Positions 14,273 to 21,340 of a stretch of DNA of 28,280 bases are shown in pieces. The stretch lies in the NCBI GenBank assembly GCA_023392515.1, contig JAEVYX010000081.1:1-28280 (forward strand), read 5' to 3'. Each line of letters opens with the position of its first letter. Positions within the stretch are counted from its first letter, which is position 1. A program made the position numbers and the translations under genes. The notes beneath the pieces were generated by a model. It had not been told where the DNA came from and searched no databases. It saw nothing but the letters and a program-made list of their open reading frames with translations. The stretch is from Bacillota bacterium (GTDB lineage Bacteria; Bacillota; Clostridia; Christensenellales; Aristaeellaceae).

Positions 14273-15181
14273 TTACTTTTCCAGCATGGATGTCAGCCGG
14301 TTTACAAGCTCCGCGTGCTCCGGCGAGCTTTCCCTGAAATGCCCGACTCCTTTTCCCTCCGGCTGGTAGGTTACCACATTGCGGATGTACAATAGCTGGT
14401 TTGTATCGCCCTTTAGCTGATCGGCAATGTTGATGGGCTGGCCGAAGGTGAAGCATTGGGCTGCAAGCTCCTCCGGCTCTACCGCCGAAACACTTTCAAG
14501 ATCGGGGAAGAAGGCCAGGTATTCCTCGATGATCCTGGCTTTTTTAGCGGAAAGGGTGTAATTCACCGTGACATTCCCTTGCGCCACCTCCACGGTTACC
14601 GTGCCGATGACCCGGGCGTTGGAGGCGATCAAGGGGAAGGTTTGCACACCATCCATCGATACATCCAGGGGCGTAAACATATACCATTTGTCTGTCAACT
14701 CGGGGTTCACATCCCGGAATCGCAGCCCTTCGCTGCAGGCGGTGTTGTGATACCATACAACCGGTGTGGGCGCGGGTGTTTCCGTCGGCGCGGGGGTGGA
14801 TTCAGGGGTAGAAGTGGGCATGGGTGTCGGTGTTGGTGTAGGCGTAGGCGTGGGTGTAGGCGTGGGCGTAGGGGAAGGTGTCGGTGTAGCCGTTGCAAGA
14901 GTGACCAGATGTATCGTGGCTTCCTTCTGTATGTTATAATCGGAAAGCGTTCTGCTGTCATCCAGCACTTTTCCGGCGAAAATCAGCCTTTGCTCGTCTG
15001 GCGGAATGCCTTCCTTGTCCTGAATTTTACCCTTCAAATTTTGAATGGTGTCAGTAGGTTCGACATCCAGGGTGATGTTTTTCCCTGTCAGGGTTCGTAC
15101 AAAAATCTGCATGGCCAGCGCTGATTGGAACACACAAATAAGTGCCGCTGCGAGAAGGATACCGACGGTCTTACGCTTCAT
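14273..15181 (-). CDS. Secreted ubiquitin-domain fusion protein (signal peptide, ubiquitin, Thr-Pro linker, novel C-terminal domain)
   Basis: A 302-residue protein from ATG 15181. The longer frame to 15220 is unlikely because it puts 13 residues before the signal peptide. Residues 1-23 are a signal peptide (MKRKTVG, hydrophobic core, QSALA). Residues 24-93 are ubiquitin: 57 of 70 positions equal human ubiquitin. The changes are K6R, T12N, E16D, S20T, E24Q, V26L, A28G, Q40E, Q49V, E51D, G53S, S65A and L67I. The Leu8/Ile44/Val70 patch and Lys 11, 27, 29, 33, 48 and 63 are kept. The C-terminal LRLRGG is replaced by TLATAT, so normal conjugation is impossible. A (Thr-Pro)n linker (94-142) leads to a domain (143-302) shared with the adjacent 596-residue protein. 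Cleavage after ALA would expose Met1 of ubiquitin. It has its own promoter and terminator. The role is unknown; mimicry of host ubiquitin is an inference. Confidence 0.92.
   Translation of the reverse strand: MKRKTVGILLAAALICVFQSALAMQIFVRTLTGKNITLDVEPTDTIQNLKGKIQDKEGIPPDEQRLIFAGKVLDDSRTLSDYNIQKEATIHLVTLATATPTPSPTPTPTPTPTPTPTPTPMPTSTPESTPAPTETPAPTPVVWYHNTACSEGLRFRDVNPELTDKWYMFTPLDVSMDGVQTFPLIASNARVIGTVTVEVAQGNVTVNYTLSAKKARIIEEYLAFFPDLESVSAVEPEELAAQCFTFGQPINIADQLKGDTNQLLYIRNVVTYQPEGKGVGHFRESSPEHAELVNRLTSMLEK
14756..14902 (-). repeat. Thr-Pro coding repeat (linker of the ubiquitin fusion)
   Basis: Degenerate 6-bp units coding Thr-Pro, with Ser, Met, Ala and Glu variants towards the 3' end, give about 49 residues of extended linker. 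The densest part is 14821-14886. Such arrays change length by slippage while staying in frame. Linkers of this type are common in secreted modular proteins of Bacillota. Confidence 0.85.
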
Positions 15182-15240
15182 ACATCCACTTCCAATTAAA
15201 ATTTTCCGGTTTGGTTTCATATGCCCCGTACAAAGAAGAA

Positions 15241-15264
15241 GGGCATTGAATGGTTACAATGCCC
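15241..15264 (-). promoter_or_regulatory. Hairpin in the leader of the ubiquitin-fusion mRNA
   Basis: A perfect 8-bp inverted repeat GGGCATTG (15241-15248) and CAATGCCC (15257-15264), with an 8-nt loop. It falls at or just after the predicted transcription start, 60 bp before the start codon. There is only a weak T-tract (CTTCTTCTTT), so it is more likely an operator or mRNA-stabilising stem than an attenuator. Confidence 0.45.
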
Positions 15265-15271
15265 AGGAATG

Positions 15272-15300
15272 AATGTAACACCCCATCCTATATTTGTCAA
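15272..15300 (-). promoter_or_regulatory. Promoter of the ubiquitin-fusion gene
   Basis: On the - strand: consensus -35 TTGACA (15295-15300), a 17-bp spacer and -10 TACATT (15272-15277). Expected start of transcription is about 15265, giving a leader of roughly 84 nt. It lies in the gap after trmO, so the gene can be expressed independently of trmO. Confidence 0.72.
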
Positions 15301-15330
15301 GGGATACATGCCGGAAAGCAGCAGTGCATG

Positions 15331-15804
15331 CTAGAAGTTGAACACGCCCTCCCAGTCAAAATCAGCGGAGGCTTCCAGGCTTTTTGGCCAGTCTTTGCAC
15401 CAGGCGGGAACCTGGGGGTTTTCCACCCTGTCCAGGCTGGGAGTATAGGGCTTGATATCCAGGATGGGGGTACCATCCAAAGCATCCGTATAGGCAATGG
15501 GGATGATGCCTTGCGCCCCGGGGGTGGAAAGCGCCTGCACAGTGCAAAGGGCAATGGGGTTGGGCCGGGCAGGGGAGCGGGTGGCAAAGATGCCCATTTG
15601 CGCCGGAGCGCCTTTGTAGGGGGAGGGGACGGTGAGGATGTGCCGGGCCTCCGGGGTATCGCACCGGTCAAACCAGCACAGTACCTGCAGGTGGCTGAAG
15701 CCCTGAAGGGCTTCAAGGCCGGCGCGAAAGGGTTCATCAATGCACAGGGAAAAGCCTTGTTCATCCGCCTGGATATGGCCAATGGGTGAAACGGTGAAAT
15801 CCAT
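15331..15804 (-). CDS. trmO: tRNA (N6-threonylcarbamoyladenosine(37)-N6)-methyltransferase TrmO
   Basis: A 157-residue protein of the TrmO/YaeB (UPF0066) family, which methylates t6A37 of threonine tRNA using S-adenosylmethionine. Diagnostic motifs are FTVSPIGHI at the N-terminus, the SAM-site TRSPARPNPIALCTV (about residues 85-100), and DALDGTPILDIKPYTPSLD (about 106-124). The length matches the short single-domain bacterial form. ATG 15804 lies 7 bp after AGGAGG. A weak -35/-10 pair (TTGACC-N17-TGTACG on the - strand, near 15860) may drive it, divergent from the SH3b gene. It shares orientation with the ubiquitin-fusion gene but has no evident functional link to it. Confidence 0.92.
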   Translation of the reverse strand: MDFTVSPIGHIQADEQGFSLCIDEPFRAGLEALQGFSHLQVLCWFDRCDTPEARHILTVPSPYKGAPAQMGIFATRSPARPNPIALCTVQALSTPGAQGIIPIAYTDALDGTPILDIKPYTPSLDRVENPQVPAWCKDWPKSLEASADFDWEGVFNF

Positions 15805-15937
15805 AAAATCGCCTCCTGATTGTGATTTGCATGGCTACCGTACACCCTGCCACCGTGTGAGGGTCAAGGGGGCAATGGAAAAATTTTTTTCACGAGGGTA
15901 TGAAGAAAACCGGCCTGCGCTCACCTCTCACCCTTTC

Positions 15938-15966
15938 TTGACAGGATGTGCCACGGGCTGTATCAT
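15938..15966 (+). promoter_or_regulatory. Promoter of the secreted SH3b protein gene
   Basis: -35 TTGACA (15938-15943), a 17-bp spacer and -10 TATCAT (15961-15966). The predicted start near 15973 gives a leader of about 34 nt before ATG 16007. Confidence 0.72.
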
Positions 15967-16006
15967 GTGGTTACATTTGCTGCAAGCAATTTCACGGAGG
16001 ATGCTT

Positions 16007-17059
16007 ATGAAAACAGCCAGGAGGACGATTCTTAACATCCTTATCCTGTCTGCTCTGATTTTTATGCCATTTTACGCCCTTGCCCAAACCGCGGAGGACT
16101 GGAACCTGTCCTGCCCGTGGAAAACGAAAAGCCAAACCACCGTTTACAGCGCCGGGGAGAAAGGCGATGTTTCGGAACTGGCATTAAGGCCTGTGGCGGA
16201 TACCATCCCTAAGAATACCTATTGCCAGATTGTAACCATGGACGGGGATAACTGCCTGATTGCCTACATGATAGGCGGAGAAGAGCGGTCCGGCTTTGTT
16301 GCAAGGGATGACCTGAAAAGCGCGTATATGCTGCTGCGCCGGGAGGATGGCACCGTAGTCAATGTGCATGAATTGCTGTATAACGGTGGGGACGCCGGAA
16401 AGGCTGAAAAGGGCGAGAATGTGCCGCTTACGGTAACGACGGTATCGGAACTGCCCCTCCTTGAAAAGCCGTCGCTGCACGGCGAAACGGTATTGACCGT
16501 TCCAAAGGGGGAAGAGGTGGCCATTGCAAGGCTGGGCCTTGCCTGGTGCCAGGTTACCGCAGACAGGAAAAAGGGCTTTGTCCCCACAAAAAGCCTGTTT
16601 TTCAGCGGTGCGGCCGGGGGAACCCCTTTTGCCATCGTATCCACGTTTCGCACGGGGGAGCTGACCTTGTGGGAAAAACCGGCGAAGGGCTCCTTCAGCC
16701 TGGGCACATATCAAAACGGCACCCTTGTAACCGTCCTGGCCCTGGGCGAGGCGTTTACGCGGGTGCAGATCGGCAAAAAGGCCGGCTATATGCAGACGGA
16801 CTACCTGGATTTTCGGGAGGCTTGCGATCCGCCGGAGGAGGAATATGTCATCTCCTACCGGGGCAACGACAGGGTGCGGACAACGGTTCACCTGCGGGCG
16901 GAGCCTTCCGGGGAGGCAAGGCGCATCGGCGAATACAAAACCGGGATGTATGTAACCATGTTTTTTTATCGGGAGGACTGGTGCGAAATTGAAGTGGACG
17001 GCAAGCACGGCTATATGCAGACGGAATACTTGAAGAAGGTCAATTTGGAGGAGCAATAA
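16007..17059 (+). CDS. Secreted protein with tandem SH3b-like repeats
   Basis: I choose ATG 16007, 6 bp after GGAGG and just downstream of the promoter; the frame is open further upstream but without start signals. The 350-residue product starts with a signal peptide (MKTARRTILNILILSALIF, cleavage after ALA before Gln). The rest carries four units of bacterial SH3 type, about residues 40-115, 140-200, 210-265 and 285-345. The last three show the usual pattern of a Leu-x-x-x-P strand, a hydrophobic -G-x-x-V-x-V core, W/F-C/T-x-V/I and a closing G-Y/F-M/V-x-T-x-Y/S-L. SH3b repeats often bind peptidoglycan or peptides. No catalytic domain is present, so it probably acts as a wall-binding or adaptor protein. 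It converges on the MerR gene with 7 bp between stops. Confidence 0.85.
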   Translation: MKTARRTILNILILSALIFMPFYALAQTAEDWNLSCPWKTKSQTTVYSAGEKGDVSELALRPVADTIPKNTYCQIVTMDGDNCLIAYMIGGEERSGFVARDDLKSAYMLLRREDGTVVNVHELLYNGGDAGKAEKGENVPLTVTTVSELPLLEKPSLHGETVLTVPKGEEVAIARLGLAWCQVTADRKKGFVPTKSLFFSGAAGGTPFAIVSTFRTGELTLWEKPAKGSFSLGTYQNGTLVTVLALGEAFTRVQIGKKAGYMQTDYLDFREACDPPEEEYVISYRGNDRVRTTVHLRAEPSGEARRIGEYKTGMYVTMFFYREDWCEIEVDGKHGYMQTEYLKKVNLEEQ

Positions 17060-17066
17060 TACCCAT

Positions 17067-17894
17067 CTATTGCCCGGTTTTTTCAACAGGGATTTGAATC
17101 TCCGTCAGGTATTTTGCCTCGTCGCTTTCATTCCAGGGGCCCCGGTGGCAAATCTGCCTGCTTTGCCCGGTCATCCGGTACAGGCTGTGGCTGGACAGCC
17201 ATTCCGCAAAGGAAGCGTAGCCCCCGGCAATGTTTTCAAAAGGCCCGTACACCATGGCGCAGGCCATGTGGGGCACCGCCTCGGTGTACCGGTACACGGC
17301 CCCCTCCCGGCCTTCGCCCAAAGCATCCACCACGGTGCAGATTTCCACATCCACCCCGGAATCCTTAAACTCCCCGTCGTGATAGATGGCAAAGCTGAGG
17401 CTGCTGTCCATTACCTGAAGGTGGTGGCGGCGGACGATTTCCGTCAGCTCCTTCCAAAGCATGCCTTCGGCAAAATAGTCGGGCAGTATTTTCCGAAGGG
17501 ACAGGACGGGATAGGCAGGCACACTTTTGATGGTAACGTTAAGGTGGCTTTTCAGCTTTTCGGTGCCCAGGTCCGTCATTGCCGCTGCGATCCTTTGCAG
17601 CTTTTCCTGCTCTTGGGCGATGGCGCTTTCAATTTCATGACGCTTGTTATGAAACATCTCCGCCATGGCCTCGGGCGACCAATGGGCAAGGGCGGATGCA
17701 ATTTCCGCCACGGAAAACCCCGTATCCCGCAAAAAAAGAATGCGATGCAGCGTGGGAATCTGCTCCACCGTATACATCCGGTAGCCGGTATCGGGGTCGG
17801 TAAAGGCGGGGGGAAGCAGGCCGGCTTCATCATAATAGCGCAGCATGCGGATGGAAACCTGGGTCAGCTTTGAAAATTCTCCGATTTTAAACAT
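17067..17894 (-). CDS. MerR family regulator with GyrI-like effector domain (BmrR/BltR type)
   Basis: A 275-residue regulator. Residues 1-70 form the MerR winged helix: MFKIGEFSKLTQVSIRMLRYYDEAGLL, GYRMYTVEQ and LHRILFLRDTGFSVAEIA. A dimerisation coiled coil covers about 75-110 (MFHNKRHEIESAIAQEQEKLQRI). Residues 120-272 resemble the GyrI-like ligand-binding domain, with a conserved central Glu (DVEICTVV) and the closing LTEIQIPVEK strand. Such proteins activate multidrug transporters on binding lipophilic cations by untwisting a 19-bp promoter spacer. No transporter is adjacent on this strand, so the target is not clear. ATG 17894 follows AGGGAG by about 5 bp. Confidence 0.9.
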   Translation of the reverse strand: MFKIGEFSKLTQVSIRMLRYYDEAGLLPPAFTDPDTGYRMYTVEQIPTLHRILFLRDTGFSVAEIASALAHWSPEAMAEMFHNKRHEIESAIAQEQEKLQRIAAAMTDLGTEKLKSHLNVTIKSVPAYPVLSLRKILPDYFAEGMLWKELTEIVRRHHLQVMDSSLSFAIYHDGEFKDSGVDVEICTVVDALGEGREGAVYRYTEAVPHMACAMVYGPFENIAGGYASFAEWLSSHSLYRMTGQSRQICHRGPWNESDEAKYLTEIQIPVEKTGQ

Positions 17895-17939
17895 GGCGGC
17901 TCCCTTCCATAGAGGGCGGTTCTATGTTTTGAACAACTG

Positions 17940-18764
17940 TTACAGGCCCAACAGCCCTTGCTCCGCTTTTGTAAAGAAGCGGCGGCAAGCGTTAATAGAA
18001 GCATCCATTCTTTGCCCTACTTCATGTATGAGCGGTGCCAATTGATGATTTTGGAAAGAGGAAAGGATAGCGTCTATACGGTTCATCTGCTCATTGAGGT
18101 ACCTTCGTTGCATTTCATATTGCCGAGCAATCTCCTCCCGCACGGGAATGGAAGATATAGCATTCAGCTCCTTTGCATGGGTTTCCTGCATGGATTTTTC
18201 CTGCATGCAAAGGCTGTCTTTATATAAGCAAGCCTGTTCATAGGCATCCTGTATCCTATCCAGATATAGATATGCATACATCATATCCAATCCTTCAAAT
18301 TCAGGCAGATGGGCAAGCTTTTTCAGCCGGGAGCGGTATTGAATACATTCGTCAAATGTTGCGGCGCTATTTAAATCCGAGTGAATATACGTTTTATATA
18401 ACTCAAATGTTTTTGAAATATTCTCACGCGTTGGATAGAAGGCATCAAAAGATATTATAGCCGGGATGGACGGCTTGGTAAAATCCCGCACAAGGGAATT
18501 GATTTCAAAAAAGACATGTTCCTTGATGATTTTCAGATCAAACACTGAAGTGAAAGGAATGACGTCCAGGCATATTCTGTACAAGCGGTTTTGCGCCCAA
18601 AAGCCCATGAACACCACCTTTATCCATTTGTGCTGCAGGTCAATTTTAAAAAATTTATTTCCTTTTACAATATAGCCTTCCTTTTGCATCGCATCGCCAA
18701 AGACATCTATAAATAGTTGCTGAGCTTCAGAAGACGCCATACCAAACCATCCTCTCTTCCCCAA
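17940..18764 (-). CDS. Hypothetical protein, DUF4304-like N-terminal part
   Basis: A protein of 274 residues if TTG 18764 is used (AGGAG with 6-bp spacing) or 266 if ATG 18740 is used (AGAGG with 10-bp spacing); I cannot decide. The N-terminal 130 residues (FIDVFGDAMQKEGYIVKGN, FFKIDLQHKWIKVVFMGF, RICLDVIPF) recall DUF4304, an unassigned family. The remaining part is helical and charged, with a coiled-coil-like REEIARQYEMQRRYLNEQMNR region. No membrane segment or catalytic motif is visible. It lies 45 bp upstream of merR in the same direction, so they might be expressed together. The family assignment is weak. Confidence 0.55.
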   Translation of the reverse strand: MGKRGWFGMASSEAQQLFIDVFGDAMQKEGYIVKGNKFFKIDLQHKWIKVVFMGFWAQNRLYRICLDVIPFTSVFDLKIIKEHVFFEINSLVRDFTKPSIPAIISFDAFYPTRENISKTFELYKTYIHSDLNSAATFDECIQYRSRLKKLAHLPEFEGLDMMYAYLYLDRIQDAYEQACLYKDSLCMQEKSMQETHAKELNAISSIPVREEIARQYEMQRRYLNEQMNRIDAILSSFQNHQLAPLIHEVGQRMDASINACRRFFTKAEQGLLGL

Positions 18765-18958
18765 AGGAATCTCCTGTATTATTATTTTCCATAATGATCC
18801 GCGAAACCTCTTGGTATGTTAACTGTCAAGCAAAATAAGGAAGGCGAAGAAAGGCAGCCAGGATGGAATCAAAATTGCATTGACCCTCGCCGGCTTTGGT
18901 AGCTCCTTTTCAGGCTCCTTTGATTATGGTATGATGTCACCGGAAAAGGGGGAAGCCT

Positions 18959-19648
18959 GTGGACAAACTATCCTACACCTTGACAAGGAAGGCCGTAAAG
19001 AACATCAACCTCAGGGTGCGCCCGGACGGCAGCATCGCTGTGTCCGCTCCCCCCGGTGCGCCCAGACGGGTGATTGACGATTTTGTGAAAAGCCGCCGGG
19101 AGTGGATTGAAAAGGCGCAAAAGCGGACCTCGAACCGCCCCCTGCCCCCCTGGGCACAGGAGGTTTTCGGGGAGGGGATCACCCTTTCTATCCTGGGGGA
19201 ACCGTATATATTGCATATCGTCCCCGGTAAAAAAGCCCGGGTGGATTTTGAACCTCATGCGGTTGTGCTTCACACGCCAAGCCCGCAGGATACCGAAAAG
19301 TGCCGCAGGCAGCTGAAAAGCGGCTGGGAAAAGCGGTGCCTGGAGGTGTTCGCCCTCATTGTGGCGGCCCAGGAGAAAAAGATCTTTCAGAAGGTTCCGC
19401 CCTATACCCTGCGGGTGCGGGACATGAAAAGCCGCTGGGGCACCTGTGCCATGAAAAAGGGCGTGGTGACGCTGTCCAGCCGCCTTTTGCAATATTCCGA
19501 AAGCTGCATCGCCTATGTGGCGCTGCATGAACTAGTGCACTTTTTCCACCCGGACCACGGCCCGGGGTTTCATCATGCGCTGGAAAGCTTGTGGCCCGGC
19601 TGGCGGCAGGAGAAAAAAAGGCTAGGAATGGCACCGGTAAATGTTTGA
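18959..19648 (+). CDS. YgjP/SprT-like zinc metallopeptidase domain protein
   Basis: A 229-residue protein starting at GTG 18959, 5 bp after GGGGGA. It belongs to the YgjP-like (DUF45) metallopeptidases: N-terminal strand SYTLTRKAVKNINLRVRPDG, VSAPPGAP, a middle RDMKSRWGTCAMKKG motif typical of the family, and the gluzincin site HELVH (190-194) with the third zinc ligand His200 in HFFHPDHGPGFH. Its catalytic Glu is intact. The physiological substrate of YgjP is not established. The gene is the intact parent of a decayed copy at 26418-26744 in the same orientation, 7.4 kb downstream, with the whole glycerate/TTT operon in between. Confidence 0.9.
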   Translation: MDKLSYTLTRKAVKNINLRVRPDGSIAVSAPPGAPRRVIDDFVKSRREWIEKAQKRTSNRPLPPWAQEVFGEGITLSILGEPYILHIVPGKKARVDFEPHAVVLHTPSPQDTEKCRRQLKSGWEKRCLEVFALIVAAQEKKIFQKVPPYTLRVRDMKSRWGTCAMKKGVVTLSSRLLQYSESCIAYVALHELVHFFHPDHGPGFHHALESLWPGWRQEKKRLGMAPVNV

Positions 19649-19704
19649 TATTAAAACAGATTTCTCAAAAATTATAACAGATTATTTCTAAAAAATGAAT
19701 GGTA

Positions 19705-19751
19705 TCAAAAAAGGCTGCTGTGCTTATGGTGTATACCAGCACGGCAGCCTT
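19705..19751 (-). terminator. Terminator of the glycerate/TTT operon
   Basis: Arms AAGGCTGCTGTGCT (19711-19724) and AGCACGGCAGCCTT (19738-19751) pair with one wobble. On the - strand the stem is followed by six T (19707-19712). It lies 72 bp after the tctA stop; on the + strand a shorter CCTTTT follows, so it may also serve the metallopeptidase gene. Confidence 0.8.
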
Positions 19752-19822
19752 TTGGCCCGAAGACCTTTGAATGGACATCGGCATTTATGTCTTGCATTAG
19801 GTATGGGAGAAAGGTGCTTCAT

Positions 19823-21328
19823 TCATATCGTGACGGATTCATCATTGCCTTTGCTTTTATTTGCGCGGTATCGCTTGATGCCGGCACTGATAATGACAAT
19901 GAGAGCAACGATAAGGAAAGCGCAGGCAATAGGACGTGTGACAAAAACGGACAGGTCATTGTTGCTTGTGCGCAGCGCAGTACGGAATTCCCGCTCAAAC
20001 ATTCTGCCGAGCACTAGCCCAAGCACTGCAGGTGCGACGGGGAAGCCGCCTCGCATAAGGAAATAACCGAAAATACCCAACCCGATCGTAAGAAACACAT
20101 CGAACATATTTGCCCGCAGCGCATAGGAACCTACCAGGGCAAGAATAACAAGCGCAGCCGACAGAAAGTTCACCGGCACACTCAGCACCTTTACGAAAAT
20201 GCGGATGCCAACCATTTGCAGAATAACCATCATGATGGTAGCAATCAGCATGGTGGTAAAAATACCAATGATAATGTCGTAGTGTTCGGTGAATAGCGCG
20301 GGGCCCGGTGTCAAACCATGAATCATCAATCCGCCAAGAAGCACGGCGGTGATGCTGTCGCCCGGAATGCCCAGCGTAAGCATCGGTATCAATGCACCGC
20401 CGCAGACGGCGTTGTTTGCAGCTTCTGAAGCAACGATACCCTCCGGATTGCCCTTACCAAATGATTCGGGATCCTTTGAGAAGCGCTTGGCTTGATCGTA
20501 TGCCATGAAGGCGGCGATGTTACCGCCGGTGGCAGGAATGATGCCAATGATTGTGCCGATAAGGCTTGTGCGGAGAATATTCACTTTTGCTTTCCAAAGC
20601 TTTTTAGGGGAAGGCACAAAATTTTTCATTTTGACCTTCACATTTTTTACGGTGTTCTTTTCAATGCAACCATTCAAAATTTGAGGAATGGAATAGAGGC
20701 CGATCAACGCAGGCATGGTTGCAACCCCGGAAAACAAGTTGAAATTGCCGAATGTAAACCGCATATCCCCCCAGATGGGGTCAGTGCCTGCAAGAGCAAG
20801 CGTCATGCCAATAAGGCCTGCAATCAGACCTTTTGAGATGGACTTTCCGGATACTGCAGAGATGATGGTCAAACCGAAAATCGCCAACGCTGCGTATTCG
20901 GGAGCGGAAAAGCTGGTACAGACCTTGGCCAGCAAGGGTGAAAGGGAAACAAGCACGACCCAGCTGATGAGGCTGCCAAATCCTGATGCAAAGGCGGCCC
21001 AACCCAATGCTTCCGCTCCACGCCCGGATTTGGCCATTGGGTATCCGTCCAGTGTGGTAACAACCGCAGAGGGAGTACCCGGAATGTTAAGCAAGCATGC
21101 GGAGATTGCACCGCCTGCCATGCCGCCCACATAGGCGCCCAGCATTGTACCGATTGCAGCCACAGGTTCCAAAGTAAATGTCATGGGGATAAGCAGCGCA
21201 ACCGCCATTGTGGCGGTAAGACCTGGAAGGGCGCCAAAGACCAGGCCCATGAATGTGCCCGCCAGCACCATGACCATGGACAGAGGATTGGTTATGGTGG
21301 CGATGATACTATTTACAATGAAATCCAT
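19823..21328 (-). CDS. tctA: Tripartite tricarboxylate transporter, large permease TctA
   Basis: A 501-residue membrane protein with about 11-12 TM helices and the TctA landmarks: GALPGLTATMAVALLIPMTF near residue 33, NIPGTPSAVVTTLDGYPMA near 82, and the mirrored second-half motif NAVCGGALIPMLTLGIPGD. TTT systems take up carboxylates (citrate, tartrate and related) with an ion gradient and an extracellular binding protein. The ribosome site is built into the tctB stop: TAAGGAGG, 7 bp before ATG 21328, so the two are coupled. It is the last gene of the operon and is followed by a terminator. Confidence 0.96.
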   Translation of the reverse strand: MDFIVNSIIATITNPLSMVMVLAGTFMGLVFGALPGLTATMAVALLIPMTFTLEPVAAIGTMLGAYVGGMAGGAISACLLNIPGTPSAVVTTLDGYPMAKSGRGAEALGWAAFASGFGSLISWVVLVSLSPLLAKVCTSFSAPEYAALAIFGLTIISAVSGKSISKGLIAGLIGMTLALAGTDPIWGDMRFTFGNFNLFSGVATMPALIGLYSIPQILNGCIEKNTVKNVKVKMKNFVPSPKKLWKAKVNILRTSLIGTIIGIIPATGGNIAAFMAYDQAKRFSKDPESFGKGNPEGIVASEAANNAVCGGALIPMLTLGIPGDSITAVLLGGLMIHGLTPGPALFTEHYDIIIGIFTTMLIATIMMVILQMVGIRIFVKVLSVPVNFLSAALVILALVGSYALRANMFDVFLTIGLGIFGYFLMRGGFPVAPAVLGLVLGRMFEREFRTALRTSNNDLSVFVTRPIACAFLIVALIVIISAGIKRYRANKSKGNDESVTI

Positions 21329-21340
21329 CTGCTATCCTCC

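Noticed and set aside
14456..15124. 222-codon + strand frame over the ubiquitin-fusion gene
   Set aside because: It is the shadow of the Thr-Pro repeats, giving a Gly/Arg/Cys-rich product, and it has no start signals.
14273..15181. Bacterial ubiquitin-like conjugation operon (Bub or Bil type)
   Set aside because: No E1, E2 or JAB-type peptidase gene is near, the protein is exported, and the C-terminal Gly-Gly is absent.
15250..15789. 179-codon + strand frame over trmO
   Set aside because: It is antisense to a clearly recognised trmO and has no family signal.
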